From Paenibacillus antri (GTDB lineage: Bacteria > Bacillota > Bacilli > Paenibacillales > YIM-B00363): a stretch of DNA of 64,000 nucleotides. The DNA lies in NCBI RefSeq assembly GCF_005765165.1, contig NZ_VCIW01000003.1:372001-436000 (forward strand), written 5' to 3'. Below the pieces are notes generated by a model, which saw only the letters and a list, made by a program, of their open reading frames with translations, had not been told where the DNA came from and searched no databases. The position numbers were made by a program, and so were the translations under genes. Numbering within the stretch: position 1 is the first letter of the stretch; each line of letters starts with the position of its first letter. Positions 1 through 8,343 of the stretch are shown here, piece by piece.

Positions 1-6
1 TTTGGG

Positions 7-18
7 TAACGAACGTTA
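7..18. promoter_or_regulatory. Candidate TetR operator
   Basis: Inverted repeat TAACG-AA-CGTTA just upstream of the first TetR gene. The same core (AACG-AA-CGTT) occurs twice upstream of the CPBP gene at 3097-3110 and 3122-3135, next to a second, paralogous TetR. The site is read directly; autoregulation by the adjacent TetR is inferred. The promoter itself lies outside or at the edge of the window. Confidence 0.6.
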
Positions 19-34
19 GCTTCCTGAAAGGAGC

Positions 35-697
35 GTGAACCGAATCTCGATGGAAAGAACTTATATCGATCTTGCATCGAACCCGATCGCAAGCCCGACG
101 AAAATCAAAATTTTGGAGGCCGCCATCGAGCTGTTCTCGAAGCGCGGCTTCAGCGGCGCATCGGTTCGAGACATTACGAACGAAGTCGGCATTAAGGAAA
201 GCTCGCTGTATAAACATTTCAAAAATAAAGACGAAATTTTGGAGACGATCTTCGCGTTCTTCCGCAAGGAAGCGGACAAGATCTTGCCGCCGATGGAGCA
301 TCTCGACTTCATCGCGGAGAAGATGAATCTCGTCGAATTTCTAGAACGGGGCATGCAGAACTTTAAACGGCATCTCGACGACGAGATCAATCAGAAAATA
401 TGGCGGATCATGTACATCGAGCTGTTTCGGCATCCGATGGCGAAGGATATTTACAGGAACGGCATCGTGAAGCGAACGGTCGATTGCTTAGAGGTCGTGT
501 TCGCGAAGATGATCGAGCGAGGCAAGATGGTCACCCGAGATCCGAAGCGGCTTGCGATCGAGTATCAATACCCGCTGTATCCGATCATCGTGGAATACAA
601 CTTGCTGATGTCCGAAGGGAAATCGACGGAGGAGATCGATGCCCAGGTTATCGAACATATCCGGTATTTCGCGGATCAATGCGGCGTCACTTCATGA
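35..697 (+). CDS. TetR/AcrR family transcriptional regulator
   Basis: One-domain repressor of about 220 residues. The N-terminal helix-turn-helix is clear (ILEAAIELFSKRGF, then VRDITNEVGIKESSLYKHF), followed by an all-helical ligand-binding part. GTG at 35 sits only one base after AAAGGAG, so the ATG at 50 may be the true start. It is a paralogue of the TetR at 3950: both carry KIWRI and LAIEYQYP in the C-terminal half, an unusual degree of C-domain conservation. The alpha/beta hydrolase and a membrane protein follow at once, so these three probably form one transcription unit controlled by the operator at 7-18. The ligand is unknown. Confidence 0.9.
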   Translation: MNRISMERTYIDLASNPIASPTKIKILEAAIELFSKRGFSGASVRDITNEVGIKESSLYKHFKNKDEILETIFAFFRKEADKILPPMEHLDFIAEKMNLVEFLERGMQNFKRHLDDEINQKIWRIMYIELFRHPMAKDIYRNGIVKRTVDCLEVVFAKMIERGKMVTRDPKRLAIEYQYPLYPIIVEYNLLMSEGKSTEEIDAQVIEHIRYFADQCGVTS

Positions 698-716
698 TCG
701 AGCAGGAGGCGAATTT

Positions 717-1748
717 GTGCGTATTTTTGCGAAGAAACCCGACTTCACGATTCCTGAGACCGGCATCAGCGCCGTAGAGAAGGTGAAGGTAGGTGGGATC
801 GATCAATATTTGCTCCTTCAGGGAGAAAGGAAGGACAACCCGATCTTGTTATTCCTCCACGGCGGACCGTCCATGCCGCTGCCGGGCGTATCGTCGAGAG
901 GCAGGGATTACACGGTCGCGACCAATACGAGAGAGCTTGTCAAGCATTATGTCGTCGCGTTCTGGGATCAACGCGGGACGGGCAAGTCGTATTCCGCCGG
1001 CATCGCTCCGGAGAGCATGACTTTAGAACAATTCGTCAGCGACGCGAACGACATCGTCGACTTGCTGTCAGCGCGATTCGGGCAGCGGAAGCTGTACCTC
1101 GCCGGCCATTCCTTCGGTACGTTGATCGGCTTGACGCTCGCCAAGCGGTATCCTGAGAAGTTTCATTCTTACACAGGACTTTCCCAGATCGTCAGCTGGT
1201 CGGAAAACGATAAACTTAGCTACGTCTGGGCGTTGAAGGAAGCCCGGCGGCGAAAGCACAAGAAAGCTCTCGCGGAGCTCGAAGCGGTCGGCGAACCTCC
1301 CTATCTGGAAGGCTTGGAGCAGTGGGGCGTGCTGCGAAAGTGGCAAACCCGCTTCCAATCGTTGGTATATTCCGATGAGACGATTCGGCATCCGGGACTC
1401 GTCCGCGTGACGATGGACATGTTCCGATCGAAGGATTACGGCTTGCAGGATGTCGTGAATTCGTTCTACCGCGGGTTCAAGCTGGTCTATGCGGGGCCGT
1501 TCCTCGATGCGCTGCCGTCGATCGATATGGCGGACACCGTCCGAGAGATCGACATTCCGGTTACGTTCATTCACGGCCGAAAGGACGTTCACGTGCACGG
1601 GGAGCTCGTTCGGCGTTATGCCGACAACCTAGAGGCGAAGCGGGGGAAACGGCTGATCTGGGTCGATCATTCCTCGCATCTGTTCCACCCGATCGACACG
1701 AAGCAAATCGAAAGCATTCTGATTCAAGAAAAATCGAGAACGCGATAG
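717..1748 (+). CDS. Alpha/beta hydrolase (proline iminopeptidase-like fold)
   Basis: Serine hydrolase of 343 residues. Visible in order are the oxyanion-hole motif HGGPS, WDQRGTGKS, the nucleophile elbow GHSFGT, a late acid (HGRKDVHV) and the catalytic His region (DHSSHLF). The HGGP plus WDQRG combination is typical of the proline iminopeptidase/S33 branch of alpha/beta hydrolases, but substrate cannot be read from sequence. The start is GTG 717: AGGAGG at 704-709 gives a 7-base spacer, and upstream in-frame starts lie inside the TetR gene. It follows the TetR by 19 bases, so an operon is likely, as in TetR-controlled detoxification units. Confidence 0.88.
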   Translation: MRIFAKKPDFTIPETGISAVEKVKVGGIDQYLLLQGERKDNPILLFLHGGPSMPLPGVSSRGRDYTVATNTRELVKHYVVAFWDQRGTGKSYSAGIAPESMTLEQFVSDANDIVDLLSARFGQRKLYLAGHSFGTLIGLTLAKRYPEKFHSYTGLSQIVSWSENDKLSYVWALKEARRRKHKKALAELEAVGEPPYLEGLEQWGVLRKWQTRFQSLVYSDETIRHPGLVRVTMDMFRSKDYGLQDVVNSFYRGFKLVYAGPFLDALPSIDMADTVREIDIPVTFIHGRKDVHVHGELVRRYADNLEAKRGKRLIWVDHSSHLFHPIDTKQIESILIQEKSRTR

Positions 1749-1761
1749 GAGAATACTGCCG

Positions 1762-2160
1762 ATGAACGAAGCTCTTATCCCGATCGCCGCCGGCCTCTTC
1801 GTAGTCATAACGGTCGGCATCGCCGGATTTCAACTTTTGTTATTTCTTGGATATCCGCTCGCCGCTTATAGCTGGGGAGGGGCGCACGAAGGCGTATTGC
1901 CGCCGCGTCTGCGTCGAATGAGCCTTCTTTCGGCGCCGCTGCTCCTTGCAATGGGCGCTGTTATGTTAGTACATACGAACTTGATCGAGATCGGAATCCC
2001 GCTGCCTACGGAAATATTGGTATGGGCGATTACGGCGTTCCTGGGGCTTTCCACGCTCGGGAACCTCGCTTCCCGGAGCAAGAAGGAGAAGCTTGTCATG
2101 ACGCCGATCGCGGGCATCGCGTTCGCGTCCAGCCTGTTCATTTGCGTCGCGACGCTTTAA
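1762..2160 (+). CDS. Small integral membrane protein, unknown function
   Basis: Protein of 132 residues with about four hydrophobic segments (roughly residues 5-30, 52-72, 82-100 and 112-132) and short charged loops ([14 protein letters not shown]). No catalytic motif is recognised. An AGGAGAA site overlapping the end of the hydrolase gene precedes ATG 1762, so it is probably the third gene of the TetR-hydrolase unit. Its last 23 bases overlap the convergent pentapeptide-repeat gene. A role in export or membrane protection would be a guess from the context only. Confidence 0.72.
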   Translation: MNEALIPIAAGLFVVITVGIAGFQLLLFLGYPLAAYSWGGAHEGVLPPRLRRMSLLSAPLLLAMGAVMLVHTNLIEIGIPLPTEILVWAITAFLGLSTLGNLASRSKKEKLVMTPIAGIAFASSLFICVATL

Positions 2161-3019
2161 ATTCGTATTCTCCGGTCGACCAATGCGGCGGACGAGCGAA
2201 GGCGGGCGGCAGCTTCGTGCCCGCGTCCCCTAAAGCCGCGTTCAGCTGAGCTTGGGTGAGGAAGAGGCCGCCGGCGAGGTTCGCCCCTCTCACGTCCGCG
2301 TCGCGGAAGTCGGCGCCGATCAAGTCGGCCCCGCTCAGGTCCGCGCCGCGAAGGTCGGCGGCAATCAAGAAGGCGCCTCGTAAATTGGCGCCGCGAAGGT
2401 CGGCGCCTCGCAAGTTGGCGCCGACGAGGTCTGCGCCGCGACCGTACGTCTTCCGCCGGCGGGAAGGCGGGATTCGAGCGAGCGTCTCGGCGCGAACCAG
2501 CTCGGCGGTGCGCAAGAGCAGCGCGTTGACGTTCGCCCGATGCGCCGCCACGTCGACGTTCGCGATTCGCTCGGGATCGAGGGACGCGAGACGTTCGGTC
2601 TCTTCCAGCGATTCGCGCAGGGCGGCTCGAATCGGTTCGGCGGCCGGCAGCTCGAGCGCCTCGGAGAGATACCAGAGCAGCTCGTGGAGCGAGCGCAGGA
2701 TCGGGAACGTCTCGAACATCAGCGGCGCGGATTCCGGCGATTTCCGCCAGTCGACGCCGCGGAAGCCGGAGCGGGACAGCTTCTGCCCGGCGCCGAAGCA
2801 ATCGAACGTCGTGCAGCCCTTCAGGCCGTTGTCCCGCAAGCCGGCATGGATACCGCAGCGGAAGTCTGAACGGAGGTGCCGACAAGGCGTCCCGGCGTCT
2901 TTGTCGAAGGCGAAGTCCGCCGAAGCGGCGAAAGGGAGGGCGACGCAGCATAAGCCGAAGCAGTTCTCGCAATCGGCCATCAGATCGCGGCGGCGAGGTT
3001 GGATTTGATTATGGTTCAT
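2138..3019 (-). CDS. CxxCxxCC-headed pentapeptide-repeat protein
   Basis: Protein of 293 residues with two distinct parts. Residues about 15-85 are cysteine-rich (CENCFGLCC, then CRH, RCGIH, GC and FDC), matching the CxxCxxCC pattern of YkgJ-type putative Zn/Fe-chelating proteins. A helical stretch follows. Then about 12 pentapeptide repeats of the A(D/N)LRG type cover residues about 190-255, which should form a right-handed quadrilateral beta-helix. ATG 3019 follows AGGAG with a 9-base spacer. It is transcribed alone and points into the preceding operon. Function is unknown: some pentapeptide proteins mimic DNA and bind gyrase, but nothing here proves that. Confidence 0.85.
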   Translation of the reverse strand: MNHNQIQPRRRDLMADCENCFGLCCVALPFAASADFAFDKDAGTPCRHLRSDFRCGIHAGLRDNGLKGCTTFDCFGAGQKLSRSGFRGVDWRKSPESAPLMFETFPILRSLHELLWYLSEALELPAAEPIRAALRESLEETERLASLDPERIANVDVAAHRANVNALLLRTAELVRAETLARIPPSRRRKTYGRGADLVGANLRGADLRGANLRGAFLIAADLRGADLSGADLIGADFRDADVRGANLAGGLFLTQAQLNAALGDAGTKLPPAFARPPHWSTGEYEFKASRRK

Positions 3020-3096
3020 ATCATGGTGCTCCTATCTATCGTTTCCTAACGAGTAGTATAAGACAGGTTGAAGAGAGTTTCATTATTTTTTCAATA

Positions 3097-3143
3097 TGAA
3101 CGAACGTTCACTATTTACAAGTTAACGAACGTTCATTTATAAT
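3097..3143 (+). promoter_or_regulatory. SigA-type promoter with two TetR operators
   Basis: A -35 TTACAA (3115-3120) and a perfect -10 TATAAT (3138-3143) are separated by 17 bases. Two operator copies flank the -35: TGAACG-AA-CGTTCA at 3097-3110 and TTAACG-AA-CGTTCA at 3122-3135. The second fills the -35/-10 spacer exactly, the textbook position for TetR repression. The operator centres are 25 bases apart. The promoter drives the CPBP gene and the paralogous TetR. Confidence 0.8.
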
Positions 3144-3181
3144 GAGATTCATTCCATCGAATCCCAAAGGAGAATCATTTC

Positions 3182-3943
3182 ATGAACACTGTCGCGTATC
3201 GAACCAAACCGAAAGTCGGGAGCGCCGCTGCAACCCGATGGCCCCTTATGATATCTTTAATCATGCGGACGTCGTTTTTTCTCATTTTCGGACTGGCCAT
3301 TGCCGGAGCGTTCGCGGCCGCCGGGGCGGAGCATCCGCTCCGAGCCGCGGAGAAGTGGTGGCCGTTCCAAGCGATTCTGGCGAACGTCGCAACGTTCTTC
3401 GTCCTTCGAGCTCTCGTCCGGAACGAGGGAGGAAGCTACCGGGCGCTGTTCGGAATGAGAAGGAGTCTTCTTGCGAAAGACGGCAAACAATTCGCCGGCT
3501 TACTCGTCGTCGGATTCGTCTTGGGCGGGCTGCCGCTGTATCTGTTCTCCTACTTGATATTAGGGAGCGTCGTTCCTCCGGATCTGATGTTCCAGCCGTT
3601 GCCGCTGTGGGCCGCCATCGTCGCAGTCATCGCATTCCCGCTTACGAACGCGCTCGTAGAGACGCCTACGTATATCGGATATGCGTTGCCCCGGCTGCGG
3701 GAAGCGACCGGCAAGCTGTGGTCGGCGGCGCTGCTGGCAGGGCTGGCGCTCGCCTTCCAGCATGTGGCCTTGCCGATCGTCGCGGACGTTCCTTATATGC
3801 TCTGGCGCTTCGCGGCGTTCATTCCGCTGGCGGTCGCGCTCGGTTTCATCTTTCACCGCACCAATCGGCTGCTTCCGATCGCTGCGGCTCACGGCGTCAT
3901 GGACCTTCAGCTTGCGGTTACTGTACTTTTGTATTCCATATAA
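3182..3943 (+). CDS. CPBP-family (CAAX protease/bacteriocin-processing) membrane protein
   Basis: Polytopic membrane protein of 253 residues with about 7 hydrophobic segments. The C-terminal half has the CPBP/Abi signature in degenerate form: VETPTYIGYALPRL (motif 1, with E..Y.GY replacing the usual EE..R), FQHVALP (motif 2 His) and HGVMD (motif 3 His and Asp). Family members are glutamate-type intramembrane proteases or non-proteolytic immunity proteins; loss of the second Glu makes proteolysis uncertain. AAAGGAG lies 9 bases before ATG 3182. It is the first gene of a unit with the downstream TetR, under the double operator. Confidence 0.78.
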   Translation: MNTVAYRTKPKVGSAAATRWPLMISLIMRTSFFLIFGLAIAGAFAAAGAEHPLRAAEKWWPFQAILANVATFFVLRALVRNEGGSYRALFGMRRSLLAKDGKQFAGLLVVGFVLGGLPLYLFSYLILGSVVPPDLMFQPLPLWAAIVAVIAFPLTNALVETPTYIGYALPRLREATGKLWSAALLAGLALAFQHVALPIVADVPYMLWRFAAFIPLAVALGFIFHRTNRLLPIAAAHGVMDLQLAVTVLLYSI

Positions 3944-3949
3944 GAAAGG

Positions 3950-4594
3950 GTGCTTGGATTGGATCAACTATTCCCTGCGAAGGAATCCGGCAACACGAAG
4001 CGACGGATCCTGGAAGCCGCCATAGACTTGTTTTCGCTGAACGGGTATTCCGCGGTGTCCGTACGAGAGATTACGAAGCAGGTCGGCATTAAAGAAAGCG
4101 CGATGTACAATCACTTCAAGACGAAGGACGATATTCTCGACTCGATTTACCGACTGTTCACGAGCATGAGCGAAGGGAACGGACTGCCCGACGAAGCGCA
4201 GCTGAAGGCGATCTTGGAGCATACGGACTTGGAAACGTTCTTGAAGCAGGGGTTCGAAATTTACAAGCGGACGATCGAAAATCCGCTCTTGGTCAAAATA
4301 TGGAGAATATTGAATATCGAGCAGTACCGCGATCCGCGCGCGCGGGACATTATTCTGACGTATATCTATAAAGGGACGATCGACTTCTTGGAGGCGGCCT
4401 TCGCCTTGCTGCAGGAGCAACGGAAAATGAATGACGAGTACAGTCCCAAAGTTTTGGCGATCGAGTATCAATATCCGATCTTCTCGATGATGACGGAATA
4501 CTTGCTGCTTACGTTCGACGGGAAGGAGACGGACGAGCTCGAGGATCGAGTTCGAAGTCACATCCAGTATTTTACGAAGTATGTAAAAAACTAA
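3950..4594 (+). CDS. TetR/AcrR family transcriptional regulator (paralogue)
   Basis: Repressor of about 214 residues with an N-terminal HTH (RILEAAIDLFSLNGY, VREITKQVGIKESAMYNHF). It is a paralogue of the regulator at 35-697 over its full length (KIWRILNIEQYRDPRARDI and LAIEYQYP are shared in pattern). GTG 3950 abuts AAAGG; TTG 3959 has the better 9-base spacing and may be the true start. It lies 6 bases after the CPBP gene and 33 bases before an MFS exporter, so it probably represses its own CPBP-TetR-MFS unit through the operators at 3097-3135. Cross-talk with the first TetR is likely because the operators share their core. Confidence 0.9.
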   Translation: MLGLDQLFPAKESGNTKRRILEAAIDLFSLNGYSAVSVREITKQVGIKESAMYNHFKTKDDILDSIYRLFTSMSEGNGLPDEAQLKAILEHTDLETFLKQGFEIYKRTIENPLLVKIWRILNIEQYRDPRARDIILTYIYKGTIDFLEAAFALLQEQRKMNDEYSPKVLAIEYQYPIFSMMTEYLLLTFDGKETDELEDRVRSHIQYFTKYVKN

Positions 4595-4627
4595 ATTTTA
4601 ACGTATACGGAAAAAGGGGAAAACATC

Positions 4628-5977
4628 ATGACGGCGCAAACGAACGTCGTAGTAAACTCGGCCAAGGGCTTGTCCACGCCGGCGGTCACCTTTGTTTTTT
4701 TACTTGGGATTTTCATGGGGGCGTTGGACCACGGCATCGTAGGTCCAGCCCTGAGTTCGATCATGGCGGAATACGGGCTTCGAAGCGGCTGGGGGGTCTG
4801 GAGCTTTACGGTATACACGTTGTTGTTCGCGGTCAGCATCCCGATTTGCGGGAAGCTGTCCGACCGATTCGGACGCAAGCCTGTCTTCGCTGCGGGCATA
4901 GCCTTGTTCGGCATCGGTTCGTTACTGTGCGCGTTCGCCCCGACGTTCTCTGTTTTCTTGCTCGGCCGCGCGGTGCAAGCGATCGGGACGGGCGGCATCT
5001 TCCCGATTACAGGGGCTCAGATCGCTGCATCGTACCCGCCCGAGAAGCGGGGCAGAATGTTGGGGTTGATCGGGGTAAGCTTCGGAGTCGGTACGATCCT
5101 CGGTCCCGTCGTCGGCGGGTTGATCATCGCCAACTTGCCGTGGCAGTGGATTTTCCTGGTGAACGTTCCGATTTCTATTATCATTCTGTTGCTTATTTCT
5201 ACATACCGAACGCGGCAGGAAACCGTCCGCAAGCCGATCGATTTCGCAGGGATCGGACTGTTGACCGTCGTCGTCTTCGCGATCATGTACGGCGTGTCCG
5301 CCGCCGACTGGAAGTTTATCGCCGCGGGTCTCGTTATCGTTCCGATCTTTCTCCGGATCGAGAAGAGGCAGCCGGATCCGATCCTGAACGTACGGTATGT
5401 TACCAACGGCTCTATCGTCGTCTTGTTGATTGGCTCGCTCTTCTCGGGTTACGTCATGGCGACGGCGACGAACATGCTTCCCTACTTCGCGGAGAGAGTC
5501 CTAGGGATCCCGAGAGGCGACTCCGGTATCAGCGTAACGCCGCTGGCGATCGCGTCGATGGTCGCTTCGCTCGTCGGCGGCATCCTCGTCGACAAGATCG
5601 GCGCGAAGCGAACGCTCGTCGCGGGTTTCGCGCTCGTCGCGGCGGGAGCGCTTTCCTTGGCGTTCTTGGTCGAAGGGTTGCCGGAATTCTTGAGCGTGCT
5701 CGTCTTGCTCGGCTTCGGCGTCGGCATCGTCATCGGCGCTCCGCTCAACGTCTTGATGCTGCAAGCGGTCGAACCGAACGAAACCGGGTCGGCGATCGGG
5801 TACTTAAGTTTGTTCCGCTCCTTGGGGTCCACCTTGGGACCGACGATGGCAGGCATGTTCCTCGTATCGTTCGCGAACGGCTTCGCCGCCGCCTTCCTCG
5901 TTAGCGGGATCGTCTCCGCGGTCGCCATCGTCGTTCTATTAACGTTCGCGAGAGGCGCAAGGCGAGCGGGGCAGTAA
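4628..5977 (+). CDS. MFS drug exporter, DHA2 (EmrB/QacA) type
   Basis: Transporter of 449 residues with 12-14 membrane segments. The MFS loop motif after TM2 is GKLSDRFGRKPVF. The antiporter motif C region (GVSFGVGTILGPVVGG) marks a proton-coupled exporter, and TM1 has the DHA-type LDHGIVGPAL in place of LD.TIVNVAL. AAAAAGGGG lies upstream of ATG 4628, and a short palindrome CGTATACG (4602-4609) lies just before it. With the upstream TetR this forms a regulator-efflux pair; substrates are unknown. The gene ends 122 bases before a strong terminator. Confidence 0.9.
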   Translation: MTAQTNVVVNSAKGLSTPAVTFVFLLGIFMGALDHGIVGPALSSIMAEYGLRSGWGVWSFTVYTLLFAVSIPICGKLSDRFGRKPVFAAGIALFGIGSLLCAFAPTFSVFLLGRAVQAIGTGGIFPITGAQIAASYPPEKRGRMLGLIGVSFGVGTILGPVVGGLIIANLPWQWIFLVNVPISIIILLLISTYRTRQETVRKPIDFAGIGLLTVVVFAIMYGVSAADWKFIAAGLVIVPIFLRIEKRQPDPILNVRYVTNGSIVVLLIGSLFSGYVMATATNMLPYFAERVLGIPRGDSGISVTPLAIASMVASLVGGILVDKIGAKRTLVAGFALVAAGALSLAFLVEGLPEFLSVLVLLGFGVGIVIGAPLNVLMLQAVEPNETGSAIGYLSLFRSLGSTLGPTMAGMFLVSFANGFAAAFLVSGIVSAVAIVVLLTFARGARRAGQ

Positions 5978-6098
5978 ATCATCGCTGTAATATACAGTCG
6001 GGGAGTATCCTATATGATGCACGTATGAACACGCCGGCGTTCCGAAGCGAAATTCGGATTCCCGTTACGAAAAGAACGACGATGTATACGCCTGAGAG

Positions 6099-6124
6099 GC
6101 CGGCTTCCCGCGAAGCCGGCTTTT
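6099..6124 (+). terminator. Rho-independent terminator after the MFS gene
   Basis: Perfect 8-bp stem GCCGGCTT/AAGCCGGC with a 6-base loop, followed by TTTT and a T-rich run. It closes the CPBP-TetR-MFS unit. Confidence 0.85.
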
Positions 6125-6179
6125 CATTTTCCGACGAAAAGTTGGAATGATAAGGAACAGAACAAAGGGGGAACGACCG

Positions 6180-7028
6180 ATGAGCGAAACGTTATTGATG
6201 GAACTGAAGATGTTCGTCGAGGAGTTGGAGCGTAAGGAGCGAAGCGCAGTCTATCGCGTGCCGGACGAAGCGGTGAAGAACGTAAAGCGGGCGAAATCGT
6301 TGGAGCCGCTGTTGCACGATATGTTCATGCAGGCGATCGGGCCCGGCGGGATTCGTCTAGAGCCGATCCTTCGAAGGGAATTCGGCATCGATGCCGCTCT
6401 GACGGACCGTATCGACCAATGGGCTCCATACGACAAGGAACGAATGGCGGACGCGCTGCACGACGCCGTCGATCGAGCGGACATTCGGGCAGGCAACCAA
6501 GGGGTGTTCTTCAAGGGGACTCCGAGCCGGGAGGAAGCGCAGGACGCGCTCCGGATGCTCCGAACGATCGCGCATGCCGCGGTCGCGATTCGCTTCGCCG
6601 AACGCTCCGCCGGGCCGGAGCCGTATGTCGAGATGCTGGATGGGGCGCTCCGATTTTACGAGCTGCCGAATACGTTCCCGGAAGGAACGCCCGCGGATTA
6701 CCGCAGCTTGCTATCGGAACGGCGGCTCGCTTCCATGTCGGGGAGCGACGACGTGACGAACGCTTTGAAGGCTTTCGCCAGGGCATGGTATCAGCGATCT
6801 TCATTCACCTTCCTGGAGAACCCGGACGACTACTTCTCCTACGAGGAGGTAGAGCCATTGCTTTATGCGTTGACGGAGGAGCAGACGGAGCGGCTTCGGG
6901 CTCGATATACCGAGCGGGTCCGGGAGCTTTTCGAGACCGCGAGAAGAAAGAAGGACCTCGACCGCGCGCGGAAATTAACGACGATGCTGGAGACGGTCAT
7001 CGGCTGGCATCCCCGACCGATCCGATAA
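6180..7028 (+). CDS. Conserved-looking cytosolic protein, unknown function
   Basis: Hydrophilic, mostly helical protein of 282 residues, without signal peptide or membrane segment. Rich in Arg and Glu. No recognised motif; the C-terminus (RARYTERVRELFETARRKK) looks like a long amphipathic helix. The start is ATG 6180, because AAAGGGGG sits 8 bases upstream; an ATG at 6147 lacks a ribosome binding site. It has its own intergenic region and converges on the serine hydrolase with only 15 bases between, with no hairpin in the gap. No function is proposed. Confidence 0.75.
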   Translation: MSETLLMELKMFVEELERKERSAVYRVPDEAVKNVKRAKSLEPLLHDMFMQAIGPGGIRLEPILRREFGIDAALTDRIDQWAPYDKERMADALHDAVDRADIRAGNQGVFFKGTPSREEAQDALRMLRTIAHAAVAIRFAERSAGPEPYVEMLDGALRFYELPNTFPEGTPADYRSLLSERRLASMSGSDDVTNALKAFARAWYQRSSFTFLENPDDYFSYEEVEPLLYALTEEQTERLRARYTERVRELFETARRKKDLDRARKLTTMLETVIGWHPRPIR

Positions 7029-7043
7029 ACGTCCGATGCTTTT

Positions 7044-8225
7044 CTATTCCTTTATTCTTTTCAACGTGTTCAATATTTCGATCAGCGCTCTAAAGCTTTT
7101 CGTCATCGCCGTCGCGGAGCCGAAATTCATGACGATCCGGATGTCGGAATCGGGGCTGTCGAACATGTGCGCGGCAGTTATCCCGATATGCCCCCTCAAC
7201 CGCGGGAGGTTTCTCAGCAGGAAGAAGAACTCCTCGAAACGAATCTCCATCATGCCGTACCCGTAACGGATCCCGGTTCGGAATCGGTTCGCGAAGTCGT
7301 CCATGACGCGAAGCGATTCCGGACGGAGGAAGCCTCCCTTCCTAAGCGCTTTTAAGAAAGTCATAAGGTCTCCGGTCGTCGTAATCACGCCGCCGCCGGC
7401 CCAGTCGCAGCTCATGCTGCGATACCGGCTCATCTCGACGCCGTTCAGCCGGATGTCTTGGATCGGTCTGATTCCGCGTTTCGGTTCGCCGTAGAACATC
7501 AAGTAGGAATCGTCCATATGCAAGGGGGAGAACATTCGTTGATCGAGACATTCGCCGAAGGTGATGCCGGTAACGCGTTCCACGATTCGGCCCAGCAAGA
7601 CGTAACCGGTATCCGAGTAATGAAAGACCGTGCCCGGAATGCCGACGCATCGTTGATGTCGTCTCGTGAAGTCGACCAATCGTTCCGGCGTCCAGAATTC
7701 ATCGGGGCAGCGAACGATACGTTCCAGGAAAGACGGGGAGCGATGGACGGGACCCTCGAAGTAATCGGCGACGCCCGAGGTGTGTCCGAGCAGCTGCTTG
7801 ACGGTCGCTTGATTCGCGTAATCCTTGCCTTGATACACGAAGAGACCGCTCAGCTCGGAAGGGGACAAATAATTCGCGACAGGATCGTCGATGGAGAGCG
7901 CTCCCTGCTCGGCCAGCTTCATTACGAGCGCGGCGGTGAATACTTTCCCGATGCTGGCCGCATGGAACGGCTGGTCGAGATCGATCGGCGCGCCGTTCAG
8001 CGCGGAGAGGCTGCCTTCGGAGAAGCGATAGGCGAAGCTCTCGCTCTCTACGTGAACCTGTAAGCCGCTTTGATCTCGCCCGCTTCGCAGCGCGCGGAAA
8101 AAATACGCGTCGAGATGCGTTTTCGCTTCCGCCTTACTTAGAGGTCTCGTAGAAAGGCGGTACAGCGCGAATCCGATCAATCCGACCGCGACGAGAAGGA
8201 ATAACGCTGCTTCCCAATAGGGCAT
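7044..8225 (-). CDS. Membrane-anchored serine hydrolase (class C beta-lactamase family)
   Basis: Protein of 393 residues with one N-terminal membrane segment (about residues 4-22) and an extracellular beta-lactamase/PBP4*-like domain. Motifs: SxxK as SIGK after FHAA, the tyrosine motif as YSDTGY, and a C-terminal HIG box replacing KTG. Family members are D-Ala peptidases, esterases or lactamases; the YSD and HIG variants favour an esterase or peptidase over a true AmpC. GGAGG lies 8 bases before ATG 8225. It is divergent from a PadR gene, and both promoters overlap one palindrome (8273-8298), so PadR control is likely. Confidence 0.88.
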   Translation of the reverse strand: MPYWEAALFLLVAVGLIGFALYRLSTRPLSKAEAKTHLDAYFFRALRSGRDQSGLQVHVESESFAYRFSEGSLSALNGAPIDLDQPFHAASIGKVFTAALVMKLAEQGALSIDDPVANYLSPSELSGLFVYQGKDYANQATVKQLLGHTSGVADYFEGPVHRSPSFLERIVRCPDEFWTPERLVDFTRRHQRCVGIPGTVFHYSDTGYVLLGRIVERVTGITFGECLDQRMFSPLHMDDSYLMFYGEPKRGIRPIQDIRLNGVEMSRYRSMSCDWAGGGVITTTGDLMTFLKALRKGGFLRPESLRVMDDFANRFRTGIRYGYGMMEIRFEEFFFLLRNLPRLRGHIGITAAHMFDSPDSDIRIVMNFGSATAMTKSFRALIEILNTLKRIKE

Positions 8226-8272
8226 ACCTATCGCCTCCGTGGATGTCGATTGAATTTGTGTTCAAGATATAT

Positions 8273-8298
8273 TACTATTAGGTATATATCCAATAGTA
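8273..8298. promoter_or_regulatory. Palindromic operator in divergent PadR/hydrolase promoter
   Basis: Imperfect 26-bp palindrome with arms TACTATT(A/G)G(G/A)TATA. Rightward, TTGAAT (8250-8255) and TACTAT (8273-8278) are 17 bases apart. Leftward, TTGTCT (8310-8305) and TATATA (8288-8283) are 16 bases apart. The palindrome therefore covers the core of both promoters. Binding by the adjacent PadR is inferred from position and from the ATAC/GTAT-type sites usual for that family. Confidence 0.65.
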
Positions 8299-8343
8299 TG
8301 AGTTAGACAAGTCAGCTGTCAACCGCTTTAAGGAGATCGACCG

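Noticed and set aside
4602-4609. CGTATACG palindrome before the MFS gene as a TetR operator
   Set aside because: Only 8 bases, unlike the AACGAACGTT operators of the same unit; could occur by chance.
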